Assembly: GCA_025765595.1 (NCBI GenBank)
Contig: JAIVFH010000023.1
Location: 186,001 to 250,000 of the forward strand
Reading direction: 5' to 3'
DNA length: 64,000 nucleotides
Origin: Obelidium mucronatum
Taxonomy: Eukaryota > Chytridiomycota > Chytridiomycetes > Chytridiales > Chytriomycetaceae
Made by a program: the position numbers and the translations under genes. A model generated the notes under the pieces. It had not been told where the DNA came from, did no database searches, and was given only the letters and a program-made list of their open reading frames with translations. This document shows positions 42,038 through 53,605 of the stretch, one piece after another. Every line of letters begins with the position of its first letter. Position 1 is the stretch's first letter.

Positions 42038-43057
42038 TCACTTCTTCCACTTGTTGTAAGAAGATCCGCTGCTTCCGCCCCCGCCGCTTCCACCAGCGAC
42101 AAAAGGTCCCTCTTCCTTATAGGGAGCATCCAAAGTACGGGAACTGAGCTTCCAAATTGGCTTCGATGGGTTCCCCATGTAACTGGCCCAAACTTGTGTA
42201 CACTTCTTGGCCTTGAATTCACGAATGAAGTTTGGGTCCCAAAGCTCGGAGGCAACTCCCAAGTCCTTGCAGCATCTGAGCAAGGCGTTAGATTTCACGC
42301 CTAGACAGTTTTCAATGTTAGATAGACATAGTGCGTGTAGGTTTTGAAGCAAACCTTCCGAGGCGGTTGCCAAACCCGACTCGGCATTGAAATAATCTTG
42401 TTCACCGCGAGCGACGGCAGCAAAGCGGCCCAGACAAAAGAGCGCATATTCACGAGAAAGCGTCTTGGCTGAGAAATGCTTGGTTCATATGCAGTAGGAA
42501 GTACCAAAATCAATCTTACATGTCACAGTATGGGGACCACGAGGAACCATAGCCCAACCGCCAGGACCAAAAGCCCTGTTCAAGATGCGTCTGTATTTAA
42601 TTTCGGGCAAATAGAGGAGGCCATCTACAATAAACGTTGTCATTAGCAAGGAAGAATGGAAACAGGGAAACACCAACCAGGCTTGATTTCGACATCGTCT
42701 TCGTTGATTTCAGCCATCAGAATCTCAGCTGCTTCCTTGGGGAAGGGCTCTTGAGACGCGCCTTCGAAAGAGACGGAAATGACGGAATCAATTGCAACGG
42801 GCGCAACGGGCGAGACGTGGTCGTTGTTAATTGCAACTTGGTTTCCGAAGGTGGATTGGGAGGACGGTGTGGGTGGAACAGAGGCCAAACACTAAACAAA
42901 CAAAGAAGAGAAGGTGTGAATGCAATGTCTTCTCGGTGGCAGACAGAGAGCTTACTCTAGCACCCAAAACTCTGGGCAGAGACGCGGATACTGCAGCCGC
43001 AGGACGATGCAATGCCGCTCTGGTTGCAAGAGTGGAAGTGAATCTGAGGCAAAGCAT
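42038..43057 (-). CDS. MGM101: Mitochondrial genome maintenance protein Mgm101
   Basis: Five exons (43057-42956, 42891-42678, 42624-42520, 42468-42355, 42300-42038) give 265 residues. The N-terminus is Arg/Ala-rich ([20 protein letters not shown]), a mitochondrial presequence. The core matches Mgm101: [40 protein letters not shown] and [20 protein letters not shown]. Mgm101 is a Rad52-like single-strand annealing protein needed to keep and repair mitochondrial DNA. A Gly/Ser-rich tail is unusual. Branch-site matches TATCTAAC and TTGCTAAT support the intron calls. Confidence 0.95.
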
Positions 43058-43127
43058 TTGAAAGATTTCTGGACAAACAACTTTATTCATGTGCACACTC
43101 TTTTATACGTTTTCCTTTCGCAATTGA

Positions 43128-43911
43128 TTATCTAACACTCACACCCTGGGCAGTGCGTCGAACTTGGGGATCCAATCCAACTAGTACACAAACAACCGTC
43201 TTCAATCCCCGCACTACACCCATAGCAGTAGATCCCACATCAAACATGCCCAACTCAGCCCGTAAGGCTGGTTTCAAGAGCTCCACATTAGCTTTCCACC
43301 ATCTTAGGTTGTATTCCATGTGTCGTTTCTGATTGTCTTGGAGATATGATTTGTAGAACTGTGAAAGTTGAGCTGGGGTCGGGTCACAGCCGGTTGCACC
43401 CCTAACTAGAAACAGAACAAATGATAAATAATTATTTTCAGTCTCTTTTGCTGTATAAGTTTGAATGTGATCTGTCAGTCATAGCGACTCACGCTGACAC
43501 GTGATGATGCCAACTACACCCCATCGTCATAAGAACCCTCTGCCTCCACCATCACACATTCCCGCTGCAAACTTTGCCAGAGACGATCCTCACCTTTGTC
43601 CTCAAAAGATTCTTTGGCGGTAGAAAAGTGAATGTTGTTGTGTTCCCAAAACTTATGGTGCATCATTTGAACATCTGATCTCTTCTTCTGGTATTCCTTC
43701 ATCTGGTCGTCGCAAAGTGAGAAACACAAATGAAAAAAAAACACGGGATACATGGCAATACCTCCTTCGAGACAGGACCATGGCTTTTTCCCTTGACTAG
43801 TCGGATTTGGGACACGGGATGTGGTGACGACGCAATAGATGATGCCATCAGTGCTGTAGTTGATGAGAAGCAACGGCTTTGTTGGCGTGCGATAGATTGG
43901 ATGGTGGTCAT
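43128..43911 (-). CDS. COA8/APOPT1-like mitochondrial cytochrome c oxidase assembly factor
   Basis: Exons 43911-43762, 43702-43518 and 43401-43128 give 202 residues. The N-terminus has a presequence-like RQQSRCFSST. SSPHPVSQIRLVKGK matches the family's conserved opening, EYQKKRSDVQMMHHKFWEHN matches the KRxEVQxWNxxFWxxHN block, and FYKSYLQDNQKRHMEYNLRW the FLxxNxxxHxxYNxxWY block. COA8 protects or assists complex IV assembly in the mitochondrial matrix. The C-terminus is longer than in animals. The neighbouring gene on the same strand, Mgm101, is also mitochondrial. Confidence 0.82.
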
Positions 43912-43997
43912 TGAAATTGGTGGAGAGATTGCTGGAAAGAAAAAGGGAAAAGACTTTTTTATTAAAAACATATTAATAAAGTAATAAGGCCAAAATC

Positions 43998-45278
43998 TCA
44001 ATAATAGGCTCTTTCCTTTCCTTTCCAATGCTTATCATGCTCCTCTTCACTTACGATTTGCATGCTCCCACAGGCCCCACCACACGCCCCCAGACAATCA
44101 TCTGCCAACCTACCAGAGCAACATCCAGCAGGAATACCATCATCACCGCGCAATTTCTCCTCAAATTCTCGTCTTGAAATCTCGATTGCTTTTAACAATG
44201 CCTCTTCTTCGTCATAGTAATCGGCATCTACAACCAATTGTGACGAAGTTCTTCTTTTGGCCTCAGCGATACACTCTTCATAATCCGCGACAGAGCCCGC
44301 CACAGAGTCCTGCGTTTCGGAAGGTTCTCCTGACGAAGGGATTACTTCATCCTTGGGTACAAACGAAACATGATTGGGGCCATGACCAGCATGCTCACGC
44401 GCTTCTTGCAACGACAACTGCAACGCCTGTTGTAATTCTTGGAACTCTTGATCATTGAGAATCGAAGATTCGTTGCTTGGAATTGCATCCAAATGATTGT
44501 GCGCTTTGTTGATATTTGAAGCATTCAGGAATTGCATGTTGGAGAGGGGTCTTCCTAAATCGCGATCAAACTCGTCTTGGGAGTTCGACGTTTTCAATGC
44601 TGGTTTCACGTGAGTCGATTCAGGAGCATGTACATGAACGGTGATTGGTGCCGGACTGCGTGGGGGGGAGTCCGCCTAGAAACAGAATATGGTTAGAGTT
44701 TTTATTTTACACAAGAGTAATAAAGACAAAACCTGAACTTGGGCCTCATCTTCCACCATGATACTATCTTCCACATATCCATCATAGAATTCCTCATCGC
44801 TATCGTCATAGTCAGAGGTGTAGAAAGAAGGACCGCTTGGTGGACTCTCGCCTCTCTTGAAATCAAGGCTACTACTCTTTTGCAACCACTCTGCTACTTT
44901 TTTAGCAGCAGATATCTTTTCAGGCTCCCCTCTATGTTCAAGCTTCGAGTTTTGCCAGTTGAGTTGACCAGAATCATCACATTCAAAAGATCGCGGGATA
45001 GTAGCATTTTTCTCTTCCTCAAAGGAGGAAACCAAAGTGTAATTGATATGCAATTGTTTCTTGCGGAGAACTGTCGAGTCTGGATGACTTGTGACTGGTA
45101 TTGGAGTATCGACTCCTTTTTTGGACTCATCATTTTCTATAAAACTGGAGGGAGTCGAAACCGAGAGCGATGAGAGGGCAATGGTACTTTGTGACGTGGC
45201 GGTTTGGACCTGGGTTGGTTTTGACAGGGAGGGGTCCGCCTCAGACAACTGCAAGGTAGCTGCGTGTGTTTGGAACAT
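43998..45278 (-). CDS. Protein with two ubiquitin-interacting motifs (UIM), otherwise unknown
   Basis: Exons 45278-44733 and 44675-43998 give 407 residues. Most is Ser/Thr/Pro-rich and acidic. EFQELQQALQLSLQEAREHA and EEALLKAIEISRREFEE fit the UIM pattern (acidic patch, then Ala-xxx-Ser). The tail is Cys/Gly-rich (GCCSGRLADDCLGACGGACG). UIM pairs bind ubiquitin chains in endocytic adaptors, DNA-repair factors and proteasome shuttles; no catalytic or membrane domain was seen, so the pathway is open. The start codon at 45278 is preceded by a very T-rich leader. Confidence 0.75.
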
Positions 45279-45468
45279 TGTTGTAGCGTGATATTTTCTG
45301 TTTGTTTTTTGTTTCTTTGTGCTGTTTTTTTTTTGTTTTTGTTTTTTTTGTCCCAAAGGAGGCGCTTGGAATTTCTCTGTTTTTAGAAATAACCAGACAA
45401 TTTTTAAAAGATTTTAGTGACGCCTCGAAAAAAAAAGGACTTCCTTTATATTTAATACAAAGTCGCTT

Positions 45469-48400
45469 TTATTTCGGAAAAGTGAGTGAAATGAACGCGG
45501 CATCTTCCAATTGCACGCGAGATGCTGCGATAGAGTGTTCTAGAAATATTAAAATATCATTTTGGAGAGATGCTCCTGCAATCATTTCCGCCCCAGAATA
45601 CTTCAAACTCTTGCAGTTGAAAATCTTGGAGCGGGCACACTCGCTATGCGGCGGATTTTCTTGTTTCCATTCACTTCGTCGAATATACATCATGTGTGAG
45701 TTGAAATCAAATGATTTGTACAAGTGATGCTCATTCAATATTAACAAAAGCGTGGTTCTAAAAAATAAAATAAAGGCTTTAGTTGTTTTTTTTTTTTTTT
45801 TTTTTTTTTTTTTTGTTACTCACCCTGCCAACGACACACTTTCCCGACAAAACTGAAACCTAGCCCCCAACGACTCTAACTGATTCGGCACACAGATGAG
45901 AAACTGCAGAGCCCCCCATACTTTATGAAAACAAAACCTGTTGTAAACATCGACCCCTAAATCCCCTTCTTTCATCTCAAACTTTTGAACCAGCTGCCTC
46001 AAACTCTTTAAAAAACCTTCAAATGCCTCGCAGCCGTGGGTGTTTGAGTCATTTTCCACTTTACAAAACAATCGAACAAGATGAATAACATTCCCAATCT
46101 CTCGCAATGTTTCCAGCGTCATGGTCAATAATATCGGGTTCTTGGCGAGTGCATCCAGACTCGCTTCGAAATAATCAAACGCCCCACGCGTTTTATATTC
46201 AAACAGAGGAAGACTCATGTACTTTGGGATCGACTTGTGTATTGTTTCGAGCTGGGGAAACAAGGATTCTTGCATCACTTTTGCAAGATGTTCTAGAAAT
46301 ACCGGAACGAGACTGGCGATTGGGTCGCCTGTACCAGATTGCCGAAACAGTTGGAGAACGGCTTTCAAATGCTTCATCCCAACATGTGAAGCCTCCAACG
46401 CGTTGATTGATTTATATAAAGAGGTGATTTGTTTGGAGCCATACAAATGTTGCTGTCCAACCTTGTGTAAATGATTGTGGAGGTGGAGGTGGTGGTGGTG
46501 GTTTTGGTTTTCAAAATAAACAAATCCGTCCAACACTGAGTCATAGTAGCAATTTGCGATAACATCATTGATAAGTATTCGTCCCGTGTGTGTTTCAAGA
46601 CGTCCTTGTGGCGTCTCGGTGGGCTCAGCATTCACTCGACAGAGGATAGATTCAAACTCTTCAAGCGTCATCCATCTGGATAGAAGCTCGTGCGTTTTCT
46701 GGGTGCATTCAAGTAATGATTTCAGCTCCTGAAATTCGCTCCGTTAGTTTTTAAATTGGAAGACCGACTAAAGCTTGCATCAAAAAAACCCTTACCAGCA
46801 CATTGGAAACACCCCCATGCTCGTATCGAGATATAGCGCCATCTATGGAGGTTTCCAAATACTCAATCATGGATTGCGCAATATGATCACGGATGTTTAT
46901 GGTTCGACCGAGGAGCATGTGGTTTGTTTTGGAGAGAATTGGCACAAAACTCGTCAAAGGCAATAAAGGCTCCAAGGATCGCAGACTTCCAGACCAAAGG
47001 CATTGATTAGGAATAAGCGCAAGGGAAGCATATTGCTTGCAGTGGCTATAAATCTTTTCCGACAGAGAGAAAATCAGACGATCAAAGCAAAGGTTCACCT
47101 GGCAAATTCATTGAAGAAAAAAAATTTTAAGCGTACGTCGTAACCAATATTCGAGCGTACCTCGGCGGTAAGCTCGTCGTGTATATACCGACAATTCATG
47201 TCAAGTAGGATTCTCTTTGATGCAGCCGCATAAATCTCAAATGGATACAAAACACACCTGTTAACACCATCAGTTTGTTTCGAAAAATAATAATTTGCTA
47301 CATGTTGTATACGGTACTTTAGTAGTTCTGAATCTTCGGATTCGAGTGCATACTCTGTTAAAATCCAAGGAAGTGAAGTGCTAATGGGAAACTGCGGAAA
47401 AAAAAAATCAAAAAAAAAAAGATACGATAAAAAAAACCGAACCTGCACTTTCAGGCTCACTTCCAAATAAAATTCTTTGAACCAAAGATCAGATGTCTTA
47501 TCAAATCTATTGACTGCGCCTTCAAAAAATAAAGTAAGCAATTGGCAAGTTAAAATAACCCCACGAAAAAAAAAACCTGGGAGATCAAGAACAAGATTCC
47601 AATTTTTAGCTTGATCCAGCAAATGTCGGATTTCCATCACATGGTGCTCCTTAAAGTCCTTATCCTTGAGAAATCCCCCTTTCATGCCTCTTGATTTCTC
47701 ATTTATACAATATCCAAGAATCACTGAAATCGCTAAAAGCTGTCCCCCCCAAAAAAAATCAAAATAAATAAAAGGCTTTAGATTTTTAAAAAAAAAAAAA
47801 AGGTGCATTCTCCACCTGGTCCCCCGCAGTTGTACCAGAGTCCCCATTGAACACAAAATCCGAAAATATCGCTTCATCAAATTTGTGAACAATGCTCTCA
47901 CAATTCGGAATCCCCGCGTCTCTGCAGATTCTAGGAATAAGTTCAAGCAATCCCAACACCTCCCGCTTTCGTTTCAAGCAAGAATGAATGTATTCAGTGC
48001 AAGATAACGTTGCAAACTTTTGGGTTTCGTAATGGACGTGCTTTTTAAGAAGCTCAAGAAGGGTGTTGGGCAGACTGAGCAGCTTTCTTGAGATTGATTT
48101 GCAAGTTGCGAGAATCTAAAAAATTAAAATAAAATAAAAAATAAAAATAAAAAAAAAAAGGTCAGGAGTTATCAATTACAGACAACAAGTTTGAGCAATC
48201 TTACATAAATTAAGGCCTCTTTCTCATTCCCAGAATAGTTGTGACGAATAGCCTATATTTTCCGTTTGAAATAAAGACGAGAGAAAGCTAGAAAAAGAAA
48301 ATAAAGTTACCAGCTCGTAATCAAGATCTGAATCATTAGTTCTACCGACTGGGTGCAAATATTTCCACGCGTTCTGAAGACCAAAAAAAAGACCACTGAG

Positions 48401-50006
48401 AAAAATACGAGTCAAATTTGTGGCGTACCTGTTCTACAACAACACGATTGCACAACTCAATAAGCTCAATCCCATGAGCCACCATACTGTAAAACCGATT
48501 GGCAATATCTTTGTTCATTCTTAAAAGATTGGATTTATTGACGTTTAAAAAAAAAAAATAAATAATAAAAAATAAAATCAGCAAGGAAGTCACAAAAAAA
48601 ATGCGTTATTACCTCAATCATTGTCGCCAAATATTTGGCCTTGAATCGTTTCCGCTCACCTTGGATTGATTCAACGTGTGTGAGAACAGAGTACCGGCGT
48701 TCGACTTCAGCCTTCTCCAATGCAGAAAGCTCCAAAGACGCCAATGGAAAATGAGGGGCGTTTTGCAAAATACTTGAAATCTCGAGAGGCATATCGGCAA
48801 ATAGCGGAACAATAGGATTCATCTGATGAATTGTTATTTTTAAGCCAGCCGTCAAAAGAAAGAACACCACGGTCTATACTTTGAGAATTTTGGACACGCG
48901 GCCAAGCTTGAAATTCTTTCGTTTAAGAATGTTGAGTGTATCTGATTTATCGTCAATAAGAACGATCGAAAATGCAATCGCCTTGTTTTTGTTTGGGACG
49001 AGTTAAAATCAAAACCCCACCTCCCTCATTTCATGAACAAAAATTTCACCTTCAGGGCATCATGCTTCATGCCTCGATCAAGGCCAGATTCAATATGGTC
49101 ACATGTAAACATAATCATATCAAGCAACAGTTCCTCAAATCGTGGAACCCTTTCTCTCAACACTCGCTTTAAATCTCCAGCAAATTGATCACCAGTAGCC
49201 AAGAACCGGGACATTTGTTGATATTTTGGAGAATCGCGAATTGGCAGGTCGAGAGCAGTCAATGTTCTAATTGGAATAATAATATTTCAAAAAACGCGAT
49301 TATGCCATGATAAAAAAAGACAAAAAAAAATAAAGGATATACATACCTCCGAAACAATGATAAATCGTTTGTTAACCCATTCTTGACTTGCTTCATTTGG
49401 TCTCCTTCAACAACCAACGCCAGACATTTCACCAGTGCTTCATAAAATTCACTTGACACGAGAAGCTGATTATCCGTACTCGTCGCCAATGAAATATCGC
49501 TCATGATTTCATAAAGCGAATTCACTAGATCGTCACGGAATGACATGACTTCCGAGATGCGGGCAAGAGATGGACTCAATGTTTGGAATACAACGGAATG
49601 AAAAGCCTGCTTAATATCTGGTGTGGCGTCTGCAGGAATCTAATTCGCTCCCATTCATAATTTAAGTTGATTTGTTTTCCGTTCTCGAGACGATTTAACA
49701 GTACCTGAGGAATTGCACGGGCTGGACTTCTGTATGAATACAAACGCCACAGAATTGCTTCTCCGTCACGTCGCAAATCGTTCTAACAAAAATAGCTACA
49801 TGTCAACGATATATTTCCAAAACTACTCGCGTTTATACCATTTTGCAGATGCATTTGTTCTGTTTGATCCAGAACATGCAGTGCATCTTTCTGAATGGAT
49901 CCGATGCGACCGACAGTTGTTCGATATCATCCTTTGGACAAGTCGATAGGCTCTCCTCGGCCTTGACAGTCTTTTGGAGGAAATCAGAGAAGTCAAACAC
50001 AGACAT
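45469..50006 (-). CDS. CYFIP/Sra1 (PIR121) subunit of the SCAR/WAVE regulatory complex
   Basis: About 16 exons give roughly 1180 residues, close to the family's 1250: 50006-49839, 49782-49705, 49639-49347, 49266-49050, 48981-48880, 48822 to about 48594, about 48508-48429, 48373-48311, 48252-48205, 48115-47816, 47739-47577, 47519-47443, 47391-47161, 47098-46796, 46728-45824, 45757-45469. Family landmarks in order: YSYRSPARAIPQV, NAWKYLHP, LAIRHNYSGNEKEALIY, FPISTSLPWILTEY, RCVLYPFEIYA, VNLCFDRLIFSLSEKIY, LLGRTINI and WGALQFLICVP. CYFIP binds Rac-GTP and holds SCAR inactive, controlling Arp2/3 actin nets. The exon 6/7 junction is ambiguous. Confidence 0.92.
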
Positions 50007-50436
50007 AAATTATTATTGATAAATAATAAAAACAGATTTTATTCATCATCATCATCATCAAACATTACAAATGTTGGACAATTGAAAGACCAAACATCTC
50101 ATTGAAGCTGAGATGTTTCGTGAGTAAACGTCAGCATGGGATTTTATCTGGCATCGCTAAAAAATTGGAACTTCTTACTGAACGAAGAAGGTACAGAGTG
50201 TGCAGTGCGTTCTTGAATGTGAGGAGAAAGAGAGTGAGAAAGAGAGAGAGCGAGAAGCAGTGTATACAGATAAACACGCAGTGTTTGTGTGTATGGATAT
50301 GTGTATGGAAAGAGGGAGAGAGAGAAAGAGAAGTAGAAAGAGAAAAAGAGAAAAAGCAGAGAGAACAAACAAAGACAGAAAAGAAAAGAACTCCCCTTTC
50401 GGGGAGTGAGAAGACCCGCGAGGCGCCTGGCCGAGA
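50007..50436. other. Intergenic: CYFIP promoter and purine-rich low-complexity tract
   Basis: From about 50205 to 50395 the + strand is GAGA/AAAG-rich with one TGTGTATGGA-type interruption. Such polypurine tracts often act as nucleosome-poor promoter sequence. An ATCATC triplet run lies at 50045-50059. No coding sequence called. Confidence 0.5.
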
Positions 50437-50909
50437 ATGGCCCTCGTTCTGTTAGCTTCGGGAAGCCAATCGCATATCTGTGCTATGACAAACAGACGCG
50501 CGGCGGCGGGTCGGCGGCGGCTGCGGACGGCGGCGCGAGGGGGCTGGGCCGCCCGCAAAGGTGGCCGTCTTCGCCGCTGCCGCCACTTGCGCAGCCGCCT
50601 CGCCGCCGCGCGCGCGTCTGGCGGCGTTGCGCCCGCCTCTTTCAGGCCCGTGTCCGAGGAACTGCCCCCGAGACAAGCGACGCCGGGATCGCTCCCGGCG
50701 TCCGTGTGTGTTCTCGGCTAGCGATTCTTCGGTCAGGCTCTCGCAAGTCTTCTGGAAAAAAAGAAAAGAATGCGCGAAAAATGTCGCTCTTAACTGCTGA
50801 AAAGACCCGAGCAAGAAAGAAGAAAAGAGCCGAAGTCACTCAATATTTTAATCCGCCTGTAAAATACCCAATACTACAACCACCCGTCCAACGAGAAAAA
50901 AAAAACTAG
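50437..50909 (+). CDS. Unresolved gene on a GC island
   Basis: A GC-rich block (50405-50720) like those marking 5' exons elsewhere here begins with ATG at 50437 (MALVLLASGSQSHICAM, then Arg/Ala-rich). A different frame ends convincingly with KTRARKKKRAEVTQYFNPPV and a stop at 50907-50909, 27 bp from the SCAI stop codon. The two frames need an intron that I could not place. The direction is inferred from the island position and the free strand between CYFIP and SCAI. No family recognised; the product would be strongly basic. Confidence 0.3.
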
Positions 50910-50935
50910 AACACAGACACACACACACTACTCCA

Positions 50936-53459
50936 TCACTGGACAATGTCGGCAGAAAACGCATACGACTGCGCCACATTCACAACACCAACAAGCTCCT
51001 GCAGCTTGTTAATCAAGTCAGGTGTCATGTAGTTCGAGGAAGGAAGAGATGGTTGCGACGCAGGAAGGTACTGATAAAAGACGGTTTGTAAAAGAAACTC
51101 AAGCAGTCAACAACAACTACAACAAACCTTTGGTTCTTTGAAACCAACGTGAGAATACAAAAGTGAACAAGTGACGGCATATCGAACAATAATTTGACGC
51201 AAGAAATCATCTTGCATAAACCTTTTAAAGGCCTTGTCTGTTGTTAAGTTCTTCTTAGTATCAAACAAAAAGGGACAAACGCAAAAGAAAAAACCGCCCC
51301 ACCCAAAGTCGTAGACGCGTCCAATGCATCAATAACAAGTTTTTCAATCTGGTTAAAGATGGGCTGAATTTTCACCCAGGAATCGGCTTGAGTGTTTGGG
51401 ATATCACTAATGTATGCAAATGCTTTGACTGGGCTATGCAAAAACATCGTGAACAAGCTGCCAACCGTGGCAGGATCTAAATCGTATCGATTTAAAAACA
51501 TTGAACTCAAACAAAAAATAGGACAGCTGTACCTTTCAGGATGGATGGGGACTCGACCGGGCTCATCAAACACACAAAAGCCTGGTTGAAAACGTGAGGC
51601 GTTGACTACCAATTAAAAAAAAAGAGGATCTTTAGTACACAACCAAATCAGCAGTCGAATATTTCAAACCTTAAAGGCAAAACTGTTGGTACTGTCCACA
51701 ATGATGAACAACGGTTTCCTAGTAAAAGGAACCAAATCTCCCGGATGCAAACTATGAATCAAATTCGTTTGATCCAAATCAACTTTCTCAGCAGGTTTAC
51801 GGGAAAAGTTGACTGCTGTTGCAACACCTCCATTGTATCCAGCAGATTCCCCATTCTGGCGCTTCGAACCATCAGCACTAACGTACAACAGCAAAGCAGA
51901 GTTTTCGTTGATGTCCTAAACGCGAAACGACAAGAAAAAAACTGAGCTTTTCGCATAAAATACAGTACAAGCAAAACATCAAAGAAAAAGAAACCTTGTA
52001 AGCAGTGGCAACATACAACAACAACTGTGCAAGTGTTGGTCTATAGAGCAAATACTTGTGTGGGTTGGTTCTTTTGGCAGTCTTCTCCACTTCACCATTA
52101 GAGGCTCCATTTTCACCATCAACCACCATGGCATCGGTTGGCTGCTGCATAGCGCCCCCACCTCTGGCGTTTGCAGTCGGTTCCCGTTCAAGACTTTGCA
52201 ACATGCGATACATATCCAACGTGAGTTCGCTGAATTTGATCTGATTCGTGTAGTTTCCAACGAGAATAGCTTCTTGGAGTTTGAGTCTAGCAGGTGCATC
52301 ACTTCCAGCAGCAGGTGCAATCGTTTTCGCAAGCGGCAGTCGGGATTGCGGTGGAATAATTTGAGTTGTGGGGGCATCTGGATTAGTTGGTGTCAAACGC
52401 TTCTCCGCCTATGTAGAAAAAATGTTAAACAAAAAAAAGGAGAGACAAACAAAAAAAAAAAAAAAAAAAAAAAAAAAACACGAACCTCCAAGAAGGAAGT
52501 GATTTCAGACAAAACAATATTCCATTCTTGACTGTCGCTTGGTTTGAATGTTTTTGTGTATTCATCAATCAAGCCAGTCAACTCGTCCATCAGCTTCTTG
52601 ATGGTGTCATTCGAGTTGAGAAGGAGGCATACGACAATGAAGCGCGCGTAGTACCGAAGCTTCTTGATCATAAGCGGTGGGCTAACCAGGAAGTTTAGAT
52701 TAAAAAAAACCCCCCCAAAAAGAAGAGTTGGACTCTACTTTTTTGCATCCAAAACATCACGGAAATATTGGCGCTCACGAATCGCCTCGTAAAAGACAAA
52801 AGATTCGTACAAATAGTTTGTCTCAGAAGTACGCAAGTAATAGTGGTAATAAAGTTCTGAACAGTCCGTCAGCAGAATACCTAGAGAGGAAAAAGAGAGG
52901 CTACTCACGGCCAATCTTTGACGCAATCTCTCCAATCTCATATCGCTTCAAACCATACAAATCCTTGTTCTCGAGAACCAGACTATGCAAAAAAAATTCC
53001 AAAAGTTGTAAATGAGTGGTTTTTGGATCACACACAGACGTACCGATGAGTTTGCTGAAACTTCCACAGTTTGGTGTAGACTTCAAAAGTTCTCTGAAAG
53101 TAAGGCTGCCAATTCTTTCCAGTTGGGGGCAGGTCCCTAAAATATGGTGTGTTATTAGAGTGTTTTGGTTAGTGCCATTAATTGCGCAACTTGGACCCAA
53201 GAAGAGACCTAGCATCATTCCTCCCCCCCGACACCCTCTCTCGCCTTCTTACCTCAACCCTGCAAATAGTTGCTGTGACTTTTCCAACAGGTATTGAAAC
53301 TCTAAAGCACCAGGAATATTAACATCAACACTGCCATTTAAAATCGCCGCCCTCCCCCTGCCGCACACCTTCGACAATTTTAGCATTTGGATTGGCAGCA
53401 TGTGCCTGGGGCGCCACGCTGGCTTCTGGCTCGGCAGTCTTGGTTGGTTCGGGTTCCAT
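50936..53459 (-). CDS. SCAI homologue (suppressor of cancer cell invasion family)
   Basis: Twelve exons join in frame to 590 residues: 53459-53369, 53301-53253, 53136-53044, 52982-52909, 52856-52739, 52681-52486, 52408-51995, 51915-51670, 51605-51533, 51476-51303, 51237-51128, 51070-50936. Conserved blocks include EFQYLLEKSQQLFAGLRDLP, TFEVYTKLWKFQQTHR, LKRYEIGEIASKIGQLYYHY, KKLRYYARFIVVCLLLN, NQIKFSELTLDMYRMLQSLE, NPHKYLLYRPT, HPGDLVPFTRKPLFIIVDS and GSLFTMFLHSPVKAFAY. Length and order match animal SCAI. Animal SCAI is a nuclear inhibitor of MAL/SRF transcription and also acts in DNA double-strand break repair; the fungal role is unknown. Confidence 0.94.
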
Positions 53460-53605
53460 TATTTTGGCTATTAAAAAAGGGATTTTTTTCACTTTTGTGG
53501 TCAAGTTGAACAAAACACCTCCATCATTAATGAGATCCTTTCAGAAGGTATTTAAATTTCGCAAAATATCATTCGCTTTTATCTCTCGTAAATCAGACCC
53601 CCCCA

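Noticed and set aside
45788..45815. 28-nt T run as a poly(A)/retroelement signature
   Set aside because: It sits in the last CYFIP intron; flanking exons splice in frame, so it is an intronic homopolymer.
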